Shown here: piece after piece, positions 52,107 to 64,000 of the stretch | Layout of the letters: every line of letters begins with the position of its first letter | Numbering within the stretch: position 1 is the first letter of the stretch | Assembly: GCF_003996985.1 (NCBI RefSeq) | Contig: NZ_RJJX01000002.1 | Location: 186,001 to 250,000 of the forward strand | Direction of reading: 5' to 3' | Source: Ancylomarina longa | GTDB lineage: Bacteria; Bacteroidota; Bacteroidia; Bacteroidales; Marinifilaceae | DNA length: 64,000 nt | Program-made: the position numbers and the translations under genes | Notes under the pieces: generated by a model | Told to the model about the DNA's origin: nothing | Database searches by the model: none | What the model saw: only the letters and a program-made list of their open reading frames with translations

Positions 52107-55100
52107 ATGAAAAAAAACGCAAAAACTGCTGTATGGCAAGAGTCTATGCAGTATGGCTTTGTTTCATCCATGATGAAACTTTGCATTTTGGTTGTTTTAT
52201 TTTTGCCTTTTACGGCAAATGCAGCCCTTTCAACAAACCTCAGCAACACACAACAAGCTTTAAAGTCGGTTAGTGGTACTGTTGTTGATCAAGCACAAAT
52301 GCCTTTAATAGGAGTTAATATCATTATTAAAGGAACCTCCACGGGAACAGTAACAGATTTTGATGGGAAATTCGAGCTTAATGTACCGGATAATGCATTG
52401 CTTCAATTTTCATTCATCGGATATTTAAATCAGGAAATAGCAGTTGGCAATCAAACCAATTTCAATATTATTCTAAAAGAAGATATTCAGGGGTTAAATG
52501 AAGTTATTGTAGTTGGCTATGGTGTGCAAAAAAAGAGCGACTTAACTGGTGCTGTATCTTCAGTGAAAAGTGACGAAATCGCGAAAGTAGCTGCCACAAA
52601 TCCTACGGAAGCATTACAAGGTAAAATTGCCGGGGTAAGCATTACTAAAATTGGAGGAGCCCCTGGTGCCGGTCTGGATGTTAAAATCAGAGGAATCGGT
52701 ACTGTTGGTAATCATCAACCGCTGTATATTATTGATGGAATACCTGGTGACATCAATTTTATTAGTAGCACAGATATAGCCTCTATCGAAGTCTTAAAAG
52801 ATGGTGCAGCAGCAGCTATTTATGGTTCCAGGGCAGCAAATGGCGTTGTGTTGGTTACTACCAAAAAAGGTAAAAAAGGAAAAACATCTGTTGAATTTAG
52901 CTCTTACCTAAGTATCAACAAACCTGTAAAAACCTACAATTTATTAAATGCTGATGAGTATGTTCAGGTTCATCGTCAAATGTATGAAAATGCTGGTAGC
53001 GCACTTCCTACCTATATTACGAATCCAGGCACGAACGACACAGACTGGATTGACCAGGTGATAGACAAGTCGAGTTCACAAAACTATAGTTTACGAGTGA
53101 GTGGTGCTGGCGAGCATGGTCATTTTAGTATATCCGGTAATTTTACCGATGACGAAGGTATTGTGTTGGGCTCTGATTATAATCGCAACTCGCTTCGTGC
53201 TAAAATGGGAACAACAAAAGGAAGATTAACGGTTAATGCTTCTCTTGCTTATACCGAAACTAAAGATAACCCGTATCAGATTTCGCTTCGGGAAACCTAC
53301 CATATCTCTCCGCTAGTACCTGTTTTGGACGAAAATGAAAAGTATGGATATGGATTAACCAGAAACAATTTACCAAATAATGATAATCCTGTGGCTATGG
53401 ATCATTTCAACACACAGGAAAAAACAACGCATTATACGGTTGCCAATGTTAACTTAGATTTCAAATTAGCTGAAGGACTTATCTGGACAACTCGATTAGG
53501 ATTATCAAACAGTGATTTTAAAGAATATTCCTATCATCCGGATTACATTGCAAATCCAACCGTGATTGTCAAATACCCGGTTGTTGCCGAATACAATAGC
53601 AACTACCGCGAACAAATCATGGAACACATGTTGGCATTCCAGAAAGACTTTGGAAAACATTCGCTGAATGGTGTTGCTGCATTTTCCTTAAATCACAATA
53701 CCAACGAATGGAATAATGCTCAGGTAGAAGGAAAAACCATAGAGAGGTCGGTAGATGAAAATGGCAATATTGTAGAAAAAGTTGTTCCTGTTGGATTTGA
53801 TGATCCTGATTTTAAAACAATCAACGCAGGAAAAGGAGGAACCTATACAGCCGGAGGATCAAACTATACTTACAACCGCCTTTCGGTATTGGGTAGAATC
53901 AATTATGCCTTTGACAACAAATACTTATTCCAGTTTACCATGCGTAGAGATGGATCATCAAAATTTGGTAGTGAAGAGAGGTATGGTAACTTCCCTTCTG
54001 CATCATTCGGATGGCGCCTTACCGAAGAGGCTTTCATGAAACGATTTGATTTTCTGGATAACCTGAAATTAAGAGCTAGCTGGGGACTTTTAGGTAATGA
54101 GGATACCCTTAACAATTACGAGTATCAATCATTAATTTACAATAGCAACACCTATGCCGGTGGCTATTCCAAAGGAAATGGTGAAAACGCATGGACCGGA
54201 TCTGCTGCGTGGGATTTAGCAAACAGAAGTCTGCGTTGGGAAGAAACCGAATCAATTAATATTGGATTAGATTATTCATTTCTAAATAGCAAGATCTTTG
54301 GATCAATCAACTATTACAAGAATACAACCTCCGACATGTTAATCACTAAAAGTGTAGCTCCGTCGGCAGGTGTGAATAACCCAACCATAAATGTGGGTGA
54401 AATCGTAAATAAAGGATTGGAACTGGAATTAACCTATTCGAACCGCGAAAAAGAATTTAAGTATGATATAACCGGAACATTCACCACCATGAAAAACGAA
54501 GTGGTTTCTCTTTCCGACAAAGATCAGGTGCTTTACGGACAAGGTCTAAAGTATGGATCTTCTCATTATCCAAACCAAACCCGTGTAGGTCACGAAATTG
54601 GTGCATTTTACTTGTATCAAACCGATGGCATCTTTCAGTCTGATGAAGAAGTTGCAGCATATGCAAAAGATGGAAATGCAATCCAATCCGATGCGAAAGC
54701 TGGTGATATCCGCTATAAAGATGTTAATGACGATGGAAAAATCAATGAAGATGATAAAGTATATAGTGGTAGTGGCGTTCCTGATTTTGAATATAGCGTA
54801 AACTTCACAGCAAGCTATAAAAACTTTGATTTTACCATGTTCTGGCAAGGTGTTTCCGGAAACAAAATCTATAATGGAAACCGTTTTGAAATGGAAGGTA
54901 TGGAAGCCGGTAGAAATTTCACACGAAATACGCTGAATGCATGGACTCCAACAAATACAAACACCAATATGCCACGCGCAGTACTTGGTGATCCTAATGG
55001 AAACACCGATGAATCCACCCGTTTTCTTGAAAATGGATCTTACCTTAAACTTAGAAATATTCAATTAGGTTATAATTTGCCTAAATCCTTATGCGAGAAG

Positions 55101-55295
55101 TTGAAAATGAATAAACTTCGTCTTTACGTTAGTGGGCAAAATTTATTCACCATTACTGATTATAGTGGTATTGATCCTGAAGTTGCTGGTATGATTAATA
55201 GTTCAGGTCAGGTAGATGCCTTGTCTCAAGGTGTGGATAGAACCATCTATCCGATGACTAAATCATATGTTTTTGGTCTTCAGGTAACATTCTAA
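52107..55295 (+). CDS. SusC-family TonB-dependent receptor 2
   Basis: A 1062-residue receptor. The N-terminal ~22 residues before the hydrophobic signal (MKLCILVVLFLPFTANAA) are long; Met22 or Met23 could be the real start. Then come a CarboxypepD-like domain (SGTVVDQAQMPLIGVNIIIK), a TonB-box-like GLNEVIVVGYGVQKKSDLTG, a plug, and a barrel ending YVFGLQVTF. It works with the SusD gene 47 bp downstream. The substrate is unknown; the nearest glycan gene downstream is a GH2 beta-galactosidase 4 kb away, so a galactoside is only a suggestion. Confidence 0.93.
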   Translation: MKKNAKTAVWQESMQYGFVSSMMKLCILVVLFLPFTANAALSTNLSNTQQALKSVSGTVVDQAQMPLIGVNIIIKGTSTGTVTDFDGKFELNVPDNALLQFSFIGYLNQEIAVGNQTNFNIILKEDIQGLNEVIVVGYGVQKKSDLTGAVSSVKSDEIAKVAATNPTEALQGKIAGVSITKIGGAPGAGLDVKIRGIGTVGNHQPLYIIDGIPGDINFISSTDIASIEVLKDGAAAAIYGSRAANGVVLVTTKKGKKGKTSVEFSSYLSINKPVKTYNLLNADEYVQVHRQMYENAGSALPTYITNPGTNDTDWIDQVIDKSSSQNYSLRVSGAGEHGHFSISGNFTDDEGIVLGSDYNRNSLRAKMGTTKGRLTVNASLAYTETKDNPYQISLRETYHISPLVPVLDENEKYGYGLTRNNLPNNDNPVAMDHFNTQEKTTHYTVANVNLDFKLAEGLIWTTRLGLSNSDFKEYSYHPDYIANPTVIVKYPVVAEYNSNYREQIMEHMLAFQKDFGKHSLNGVAAFSLNHNTNEWNNAQVEGKTIERSVDENGNIVEKVVPVGFDDPDFKTINAGKGGTYTAGGSNYTYNRLSVLGRINYAFDNKYLFQFTMRRDGSSKFGSEERYGNFPSASFGWRLTEEAFMKRFDFLDNLKLRASWGLLGNEDTLNNYEYQSLIYNSNTYAGGYSKGNGENAWTGSAAWDLANRSLRWEETESINIGLDYSFLNSKIFGSINYYKNTTSDMLITKSVAPSAGVNNPTINVGEIVNKGLELELTYSNREKEFKYDITGTFTTMKNEVVSLSDKDQVLYGQGLKYGSSHYPNQTRVGHEIGAFYLYQTDGIFQSDEEVAAYAKDGNAIQSDAKAGDIRYKDVNDDGKINEDDKVYSGSGVPDFEYSVNFTASYKNFDFTMFWQGVSGNKIYNGNRFEMEGMEAGRNFTRNTLNAWTPTNTNTNMPRAVLGDPNGNTDESTRFLENGSYLKLRNIQLGYNLPKSLCEKLKMNKLRLYVSGQNLFTITDYSGIDPEVAGMINSSGQVDALSQGVDRTIYPMTKSYVFGLQVTF

Positions 55296-55342
55296 TCCAG
55301 AACAAATTTCTAGTTCAATTAATTTACAGAAATAATAGACAC

Positions 55343-56869
55343 ATGAAAAAAATAATATATTACATACTTTTCATCATCCTTATAGCTCCTATTACGAGTT
55401 GCGATGATTATTTGGTACAAGAATCTCCTGACAAACTAACCTCTGATAAATTCTGGAGAAATGAAGATGATGCACTAGCCGGCTTGGCTTCGGCATATTC
55501 TCAATTGGAAGGATTTGTAGGCTGGGACGAATGGCAGGAAGGTCGCCCTGTTGTGGAATACTATAGAAACGATATGCTAAACCCGGGAGCTGACGCTTTT
55601 AACTATACTTGGTGGACCGATCTATACAACTTTTCATATACGCCAGGAAATTATGCCGTAAATCTTATGTGGAAAACAAATTACCGAGGTATTAATTTTT
55701 GTAATCAGGTTCTGGAAAATGTACCACAAATTCCTGATGATAAGATTAGTGCTGAAGCAAGGAAACAAATCATTGCGGAAGCTAAATTTCTTAGAGCCTA
55801 TTATCACTTTAAACTACTTAGTCATTACAAAAAGGTAATTATCAGAACCAAAGTACCTGAAGGAGATGCAGATCTTCCTAAAGCTGATTCGCCAAGATCA
55901 GAAGTATATGACTTCATCATTTCTGATTTAAAAGCAGCTGCAACAGATCTGGTTAGCACTCAAGATGCCAATAATATAGGACGTGCTACTAAAGGCGCAG
56001 CCAATGCTTACTTAGGGAAAGTTTATCTGTATCGGGCAGGAGAAGAGAATAATCCATCCTACCTAAGCGAAGCTAAATCAGCACTTAATGCAGTTATACA
56101 ATCCGGACTTTATAATCTGGAAGATAACTTTCTTTCTCTTTTCGATGGAAGTAACGAAAACTCCTCCGAATCGGTATTCGAATTACAACTTTCATCTATT
56201 AAAGATGGTGGTGCAAAATACGATATGTGGCTTCAGTATTTCGTTGGACCTACCGAATTTGGATTCTGGGAAGAAATTGTAGGAACCGATGCTTTAATCA
56301 ACGAAATGGAAAAGGAAGGTAAACTATCAACCTCAGGAAATTACGACAGCAGATTGTACGAAACCTGTCTTTTCCGCGATGATTATTTCAATGATTCCAA
56401 CAATCCGAATGTTTATGGAGATACTTATGACGGCTGGTTTGGTAGCTCTACCAGTAAAATCAATATGAGAAAATATCTTCCTGCCAGTTCGGATAAATTT
56501 TACGATCGTTCTGCTGTTAACATGCCATTAATGAGATATGCAGATGTATTGTTAATGTATGCCGAAGTATTAAATGATACCGAAGAAACAGCTCTTGCTA
56601 TTCCTTTCATTAATCAAGTACGGTCAGCGCATGGCGATATGCCAGCAATGGTTGGTTCAAGCAAAGCTGAAGTGACTGCTCAAATCGAACACGAAAGAAT
56701 CATGGAATTTACACTGGAAGGTTCAAGATTTCTTGATTTACGCAGATGGGGAAAATTGGAAAGCGCCATGGCTACCGCAAACCGCACCGGATTTTCAGGA
56801 GAAGCAAACTACTATCTACCCGTACCCGAGGAAGAAGTTAACGCAAATCCTCTAATCAATAATAATTAG
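55343..56869 (+). CDS. SusD-family lipoprotein 2
   Basis: A 508-residue RagB/SusD protein with lipobox APITSC (Cys20). LVQESPDKLTSDKFWRNEDD is the usual mature N-terminus. IIAEAKFLRAYYHFKLLSHY and IEHERIMEFTLEGSRFLDLR are the conserved helical motifs, and the protein ends PVPEEEVNANPLINNN. It is the surface glycan-binding partner of the SusC-like receptor at 52107. A strong terminator follows, so no enzyme gene is in the same operon. Confidence 0.93.
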   Translation: MKKIIYYILFIILIAPITSCDDYLVQESPDKLTSDKFWRNEDDALAGLASAYSQLEGFVGWDEWQEGRPVVEYYRNDMLNPGADAFNYTWWTDLYNFSYTPGNYAVNLMWKTNYRGINFCNQVLENVPQIPDDKISAEARKQIIAEAKFLRAYYHFKLLSHYKKVIIRTKVPEGDADLPKADSPRSEVYDFIISDLKAAATDLVSTQDANNIGRATKGAANAYLGKVYLYRAGEENNPSYLSEAKSALNAVIQSGLYNLEDNFLSLFDGSNENSSESVFELQLSSIKDGGAKYDMWLQYFVGPTEFGFWEEIVGTDALINEMEKEGKLSTSGNYDSRLYETCLFRDDYFNDSNNPNVYGDTYDGWFGSSTSKINMRKYLPASSDKFYDRSAVNMPLMRYADVLLMYAEVLNDTEETALAIPFINQVRSAHGDMPAMVGSSKAEVTAQIEHERIMEFTLEGSRFLDLRRWGKLESAMATANRTGFSGEANYYLPVPEEEVNANPLINNN

Positions 56870-56890
56870 TTTTTTAGCTTTTTTATAAAA

Positions 56891-56931
56891 CTGTTAAAGT
56901 GCCCCTAAAATTAGGGGCACTTCTTTAACAG
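56891..56931 (+). terminator. intrinsic terminator of the second susCD operon
   Basis: AAGTGCCCCTAA pairs with TTAGGGGCACTT, extended outside by CTGTTAA/TTAACAG; T content around the stem is moderate. Confidence 0.8.
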
Positions 56932-56988
56932 AAATTGTGGTGCTAACAGAAAAATTGTTACTTTCCCACGAATTTTAATATAACGAGT

Positions 56989-57264
56989 ATGATAACAGTA
57001 CTAGCCTTGATGACAATAGGAATATTGCTTGGCTTTTTCATCAACCAGCGCCCTAAAATCATAAAAGCAGTGGATAAAATGACTAATTGGGCTATTTATC
57101 TATTGCTATTTCTTTTAGGCATTGGAGTCGGATTAAATAAAAAAATCATAAACAATCTCCCTACTATTGGAGTGCAGGCGGTAATACTCACCATTGGTGC
57201 ATTGATAGGGAGTTTAATCCTTGCTTATATTACCTATAATCTATTTTTTAAACCCAAGCAATAA
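56989..57264 (+). CDS. LysO-type lysine exporter, N-terminal half (separate subunit)
   Basis: A 91-residue protein with three hydrophobic helices: VLALMTIGILLGFFI, WAIYLLLFLLGIGVG and VQAVILTIGALIGSLILAYI. This equals the first domain of LysO (DUF340). In E. coli, LysO is one polypeptide of ~300 residues; in Bacteroidota two adjacent small genes commonly encode it. The next gene starts 16 bp later. It probably exports lysine or related compounds; substrate by analogy only. Confidence 0.8.
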   Translation: MITVLALMTIGILLGFFINQRPKIIKAVDKMTNWAIYLLLFLLGIGVGLNKKIINNLPTIGVQAVILTIGALIGSLILAYITYNLFFKPKQ

Positions 57265-57280
57265 TTCCTTTAATCATCTC

Positions 57281-57886
57281 ATGAAAAACAGTCTTATTAT
57301 ACTAGGTTTTTTTGTTTTAGGCTTATTTTTAGGTTTAAGCAAATTCCTTCCTGATTTTATCATGGAATCAGACTTTAGCATGTATGCCCTTTATTTATTG
57401 ATGTTTTTGGTTGGGATTGGTATTGGAGCCGATCGCTCCTCCTGGAAAGTGATCAAAGAAACCAATATCAAAATAATATTAGTTCCCCTGTGTGTAGTTA
57501 TAGGTTCCCTCTTAGGTGTTGCAGCTGTTTCAATATTTTTACCGCAAATTCATCTAAAAGAAGCCCTTGCCGTTGGGGCAGGATTTGGTTACTATAGCCT
57601 CTCCTCAATTTTCATTACACAAATTAGTGGCGAAACACTGGGAGTAGTTGCTCTTTTATCAAATATATTACGAGAGATTATTACCCTTTTGGCCACTCCT
57701 ATTTTTGTTAAATATTTTGGAAAGCTTGCAGGGATTGCTTGTGGCGGTGCAACGGCTATGGATACCACCTTACCGATTATATCAAAGTATAGCGGAAAGG
57801 AATGGGCAATTATTTCAGTATTTAGCGGTATCGTTTTAACTATTCTGGTACCCTTTTTGGTTCCATTCATTCTCGAAATCCTATAA
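57281..57886 (+). CDS. LysO-type lysine exporter, C-terminal part (separate subunit)
   Basis: ATG 57281 is preferred over 57221, which overlaps the upstream gene and adds residues unlike the family. The 201-residue product has helices LIILGFFVLGLFLGLS, YALYLLMFLVGIGIGADRSS and IILVPLCVVIGSLLGVAAVS. The conserved GAGFGYYSLSSIFI and CGGATAMDTTLPIISKY motifs of LysO follow. With the 91-residue partner it would rebuild the full transporter in the inner membrane. Confidence 0.85.
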   Translation: MKNSLIILGFFVLGLFLGLSKFLPDFIMESDFSMYALYLLMFLVGIGIGADRSSWKVIKETNIKIILVPLCVVIGSLLGVAAVSIFLPQIHLKEALAVGAGFGYYSLSSIFITQISGETLGVVALLSNILREIITLLATPIFVKYFGKLAGIACGGATAMDTTLPIISKYSGKEWAIISVFSGIVLTILVPFLVPFILEIL

Positions 57887-58233
57887 CTATTTTCTTACTG
57901 ATAGAAACACAAATATTATTTGAATTATAATTGAAAATTGTCATTTTTTAATAAATTTACTTCCCTGAATATCAATTGAATTTATCGTTTCTTCTAGTGG
58001 GGTTTTCCTTTTATAACCTACAATTTGAAATACTAACACAAAAGAAAATGTACTACGAAAACAAATTCATCTTACACTACAACGATTCGTACAAAGGTCT
58101 GTACGAATGCTGGATTTGTTAATTTCTTACCTGTTTTTCCTTTCCGGAAATCATCTTTTTATCATTCTTAAAATCATTTATTGGGACTCTTGTATCCCAT
58201 AAAATATAAAACAGCACCTAAAACCCAAACCTT
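57887..58233. promoter_or_regulatory. 347-bp leader of the aminopeptidase P gene with embedded small ORF
   Basis: It contains TTG (57931-57933), an 18-bp spacer and TAAATTTA (57952-57959), a promoter-like pair about 90 bp before the 24-codon ORF at 58048-58122. Another 111 bp follow to the aminopeptidase ATG. No strong terminator is seen between the small ORF and that gene, so both may be in one transcript. Confidence 0.5.
58048..58122 (+). CDS. 24-residue peptide ORF ending Glu-Cys-Trp-Ile-Cys (copy 2)
   Basis: ATG 58048 to TAA 58120-58122, 24 codons, the same length as the ORF at 51723 and identical to it at 11 of 24 residues. The matches cluster at the C-terminal half (Ser14, Lys16-Gly17-Leu18, Glu20-Cys21, Ile23-Cys24). 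The N-terminal half is rich in Tyr, Asn and aromatic residues. The two cysteines form C-x-x-C at the very C-terminus. It precedes an aminopeptidase P gene by 111 bp. Synonymous differences from copy 1 support translation. Function unknown. Confidence 0.65.
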   Translation: MYYENKFILHYNDSYKGLYECWIC

Positions 58234-59616
58234 ATGTTTTCAAAAGAAACTTATCAACAACGTAGAAATCAATTAAAACAACAAGTAAAATCAGGAATTC
58301 TGCTTTTTCTGGGGAACGAGGAAAGTAGCATGAACTATGCCGACAATACCTTCCACTACCGCCAGGATAGTAGCTTTTTATATTTCTTTGGTTCCGATTA
58401 TCCGGGATTAGCAGCCATTATTGATATTGATGAAAATCGCGAGATCATTTTTGGAGATGAACTAACAATCGACCATATTGTTTGGATGGGAACCCAACCT
58501 AGCATTAAAGAAAAAAGTGAAGCGGTTGGCATCAATGAAACAGCTCCTCTTTCAAGCTTAAAGGATTATCTGGATAAGGCCGTTGCAAAAGGAAGAATGG
58601 TTCACCACCTTCCTCCCTACCGACCTGAACATCAAATTAAATTATTTGATTTACTGCAAGTACACCCCAATATTGCTGCTAAAAATGCTTCCGCAGATTT
58701 CATTCAGGCAGTAGTGAACCAACGTAATTACAAATCAGCCGAAGAGATAGTACAGATTGAAAATGCCGTAAATATTACAGCAGATATGCACCTTACTGCT
58801 ATGCGAATGGCTCGGCCAGGCATGAAAGAAGCCGAGATTGCCGCAGCAGTTCAGGAGATTGCTCTTGCCGCTGGTGGTCAGTTGTCCTTTCCTACTATTG
58901 CTACCATAAATGGTCAAACACTTCACAACCATTATCATGGCAATACCTTAAAAAGCGGAGATATGGTTTTGATAGATTGCGGTGCAGAAAATGGCATGCA
59001 CTATGCGGGCGACATGTCCAGCACCTTTCCGGTTGATAAAAAATTTACCCCACGACAAAAAGAAATTTACCAGATTGCTTTAAATGCGCATGAAGCCGCC
59101 ATAGCAGCACTAAGACCAGGAGTTCGCTTTAAAGATGTTCATTTGAAAGCATGCCTGACTATTGCCGAGGGAATGAAACAAATGGGATTTATGAAAGGAG
59201 ATTTGGAGGAAGCCATCCAACAAGGTGCTCATGCTCTATTCTTCCCTTGCGGTTTAGGACATATGATGGGAATGGATGTTCATGATATGGAAAATCTGGG
59301 AGAAGAATTCGTAGGATATAACGGACAAGCCAAAAGCACACAATTTGGATTAAAATCCTTACGCTTGGGACGAGAATTGGAAGCAGGTTTTGTTTTAACA
59401 ATCGAACCGGGAATCTATTTTATTCCGGAATTAATTGAGAAATGGAAAACGGAAAAAAGATTCGAACAATTTATCAATTACGAGAAGGTAGAACAGTACA
59501 AAGACTTTGGTGGATTGAGAAATGAAGAAGACTTTTTGATTACTCCTGATGGTGCAAGATTATTAGGAAAACCTATTCCTAAAACTATTGCAGATGTAGA
59601 ACAGCAACGAAATTAA
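58234..59616 (+). CDS. aminopeptidase P family Xaa-Pro metallopeptidase (M24)
   Basis: A 460-residue cytoplasmic M24B enzyme. The N-terminal AMP_N domain (QQVKSGILLFLGNEESSMNY; FLYFFGSDYPGLAAIIDI) precedes the pita-bread catalytic domain. Metal ligands appear in VLIDCGAENGMHYAGDMSST (two Asp), GLGHMMGMDVHDMENLG (His), TIEPGIYFIPE (Glu) and GGLRNEEDFLITPDGARLL (Glu). It removes N-terminal residues that precede proline. The next gene encodes another peptidase 35 bp on, so the pair probably handles peptides together. A conserved 24-codon ORF lies in its leader. Confidence 0.93.
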   Translation: MFSKETYQQRRNQLKQQVKSGILLFLGNEESSMNYADNTFHYRQDSSFLYFFGSDYPGLAAIIDIDENREIIFGDELTIDHIVWMGTQPSIKEKSEAVGINETAPLSSLKDYLDKAVAKGRMVHHLPPYRPEHQIKLFDLLQVHPNIAAKNASADFIQAVVNQRNYKSAEEIVQIENAVNITADMHLTAMRMARPGMKEAEIAAAVQEIALAAGGQLSFPTIATINGQTLHNHYHGNTLKSGDMVLIDCGAENGMHYAGDMSSTFPVDKKFTPRQKEIYQIALNAHEAAIAALRPGVRFKDVHLKACLTIAEGMKQMGFMKGDLEEAIQQGAHALFFPCGLGHMMGMDVHDMENLGEEFVGYNGQAKSTQFGLKSLRLGRELEAGFVLTIEPGIYFIPELIEKWKTEKRFEQFINYEKVEQYKDFGGLRNEEDFLITPDGARLLGKPIPKTIADVEQQRN

Positions 59617-59651
59617 AACATTTACGAACCCTTTTCATTACTTAAAATATC

Positions 59652-60953
59652 ATGAATAAAATCAGATACAACATCCTAAGTATTCTCTTCCTTTTCACCT
59701 TAGGATTTTCAGCCTGTAATCAGGCCACAAGCATCGATTTGGAAGCTCGTTTAAAGCAAATACCCAACGCCAGCGTTCAAAAAATTACAGGCGACACTAC
59801 TTTTGCTTCCTATTATGAAATGTATTTTACACAACCGCTCGATCATGATCATCCTGAATTAGGAAGCTTCAAACAGAGAGTATTACTTGGAAACAGAGGC
59901 TTAGATCATCCCATGGTAGTGGAATTACAAGGTTACAATATCTGGACAGAGAAAGCCGGTGAATTAAGCAAACTACTGGATGCAAACCAACTTACCATCG
60001 AACATCGGTACTTTAAAGATTCCCGTCCTGATAGTTTGGATTGGAAATATCTGAATATCAAACAGGCTGCTGCCGATCAGCACACAATTATTCAAGCTTT
60101 AAAAAAAATCTATAAAGGAAAATGGTTAGCAACTGGAATTAGTAAAGGAGGACAAACCACTATTTACCATCGTTATTTCTATCCCAAGGATGTTGATGTG
60201 AGTGTTCCCTATGTTGCTCCTATGAACCTGGCTCGCGAAGATGAGCGGATTCATCAACACCTAAAAACTGTAGGAACGAAAGAATGCAGAGATAAAATTT
60301 ATCAGTTTCAATTGGCCTGTTTTCAACACAAAAAAGAATTACTTCCTATGGCGGCCAAACTGGCAAAAGAAAAAAACTACCTCTTTACCATGGGTTTAGA
60401 GAAGGCTTTAGATCTAAGTATTTTGGAATATTCCTTTGCCTTTTGGCAGTGGGGAAAAACTCCCTGCGAATCGATTCCTGATAAAACAGCATCGGCTGAA
60501 ACACTATTTCAACATCTGATTAAAGTCTCGGGAATGGACTTTTTTGATAGTCGTAGTCAGGAATCTAGCTTAGCTTTCTATCAGCAAGCACTTACCGAAA
60601 TAGGAATGTATAGTTATGAAATTGCACCTTTTAAAAAATATTTGACCTACGATAAGGATTTGACATTCGATCATATTTTCCCGAATGAGCCAAAACGAAT
60701 TTTCGATCCTTCTTCTATGATTGCAGTTAATAAATGGTTGCAAACAGATGCAGAAAAAATGCTATTCATCTACGGAGAATACGATACATGGTCGGCTACA
60801 GCTGTGGATTTAAATGGCAATAACAAATGCAGAAAATTTATCAATCCTAAAGGATCACACCTAAGTAGAATCAAAAATTTTCCTCCCAAAATGCAGGACG
60901 AAATCATTCAAACACTGGAAATATGGCTGGGAATGAAAATCAAGAAAGAGTAA
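59652..60953 (+). CDS. S37-type (PS-10-like) serine peptidase lipoprotein
   Basis: A 433-residue lipoprotein (TLGFSAC, Cys21). The alpha/beta-hydrolase fold is indicated by MVVELQGYNIW, the nucleophile elbow LATGISKGGQTTIYH (Ser in G-I-S-K-G-G), MLFIYGEYDTWSA with the acid Asp, and the late His in PKGSHLSRI. This matches Streptomyces-type tripeptidyl/prolyl aminopeptidases of family S37. It should act in the periplasm or at the surface on N-termini of peptides. It follows the aminopeptidase P gene by 35 bp and is probably in the same operon. Confidence 0.85.
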   Translation: MNKIRYNILSILFLFTLGFSACNQATSIDLEARLKQIPNASVQKITGDTTFASYYEMYFTQPLDHDHPELGSFKQRVLLGNRGLDHPMVVELQGYNIWTEKAGELSKLLDANQLTIEHRYFKDSRPDSLDWKYLNIKQAAADQHTIIQALKKIYKGKWLATGISKGGQTTIYHRYFYPKDVDVSVPYVAPMNLAREDERIHQHLKTVGTKECRDKIYQFQLACFQHKKELLPMAAKLAKEKNYLFTMGLEKALDLSILEYSFAFWQWGKTPCESIPDKTASAETLFQHLIKVSGMDFFDSRSQESSLAFYQQALTEIGMYSYEIAPFKKYLTYDKDLTFDHIFPNEPKRIFDPSSMIAVNKWLQTDAEKMLFIYGEYDTWSATAVDLNGNNKCRKFINPKGSHLSRIKNFPPKMQDEIIQTLEIWLGMKIKKE

Positions 60954-60969
60954 CAAACAACAAGCAAGC

Positions 60970-61037
60970 TTCCTAACAAAAAATTAGGAACACTAACATC
61001 TGAAAAGAAGATTTCGAAATCCAATTTCGAAATCTTC
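60970..61037 (+). terminator. two consecutive hairpins before the beta-galactosidase gene
   Basis: TTCCTAA/TTAGGAA (60970-60990) and GAAGATTTCGAAAT/ATTTCGAAATCTTC (61007-61037). The second is a perfect 14-bp stem followed by a weak T stretch. They could end the peptidase transcript or act in the leader of the next gene. Confidence 0.55.
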
Positions 61038-61056
61038 TTACTCCAAGTCAACTTGA

Positions 61057-64000
<2,944 letters not shown>

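Overview
The window comes from a Bacteroidota chromosome, most likely a marine, free-living member of the Marinilabiliales/Marinifilaceae type. The evidence is SusC/SusD pairs, type IX secretion (T9SS) C-terminal sorting tails, a porD gene, the conserved run bamD-rpoZ-coaBC-porD-recN, TAnnTTTG-type promoter boxes and AT-rich spacers. The genus call is an inference. No plasmid or phage backbone is visible, only remnants of mobile DNA.

Region 1 (1-16925) is an alpha-glucan (starch/maltodextrin) utilisation locus. A minus-strand block holds a cyclomaltodextrinase/SusA-like GH13 (cut by the window edge), a GH65 maltose phosphorylase, beta-phosphoglucomutase and a GPH/SLC45-type sugar permease, with a LacI-type regulator just upstream. 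A divergent plus-strand operon encodes SusC, SusD, a SusE/SusF-like starch-binding lipoprotein and a T9SS-secreted GH13 amylase. The model is that starch is cut outside, imported through SusCD, trimmed in the periplasm, carried in by the permease, phosphorolysed by GH65 and isomerised by PgmB. Candidate LacI operators lie in both spacers.

Region 2 (16925-27235) is accessory. A three-gene cassette (cytidylyltransferase-like NTP transferase, PLP enzyme, CDP-alcohol phosphotransferase) sits between two ~450-bp direct copies of the amylase 3' tail and terminator. It is followed by an S41 protease lipoprotein, a frameshifted TonB-domain gene, a collapsed S41 remnant, a tandem pair of FISUMP-domain lipoproteins, an unknown helical protein, a palindromic REP-like element in two copies, a 21-bp minisatellite and a patch of decayed repeats.

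Region 3 (27235-45722) is mostly core: pepT, proS, a Tyr/Gly- and Ser/Arg-rich lipoprotein, a FadL-like outer-membrane protein, cysN-cysD with a broken cysC, fabI, recN, porD, coaBC (split by a frameshift at an A10 run), rpoZ, bamD, an alpha-oxoamine synthase and trxB.

Region 4 (45722-48600) starts at tRNA-Pro(GGG), followed by a dead tyrosine-recombinase fragment, an HU-fold DNA-binding protein and a 23-bp hairpin-bearing tandem repeat, then a PaaI thioesterase and a DUF493 protein.

Region 5 (48651-64000) holds a sodium/sugar symporter divergent from galM, a second susC-susD pair, a split LysO lysine exporter, an aminopeptidase P, an S37-type peptidase and a GH2 beta-galactosidase that runs off the end. 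Two related 24-codon ORFs (51723-51797 and 58048-58122), both ending Glu-Cys-x-Ile-Cys-stop, lie in the leaders of susC2 and the aminopeptidase P gene. They are conserved at the protein level and I regard them as the most novel signal in the window.
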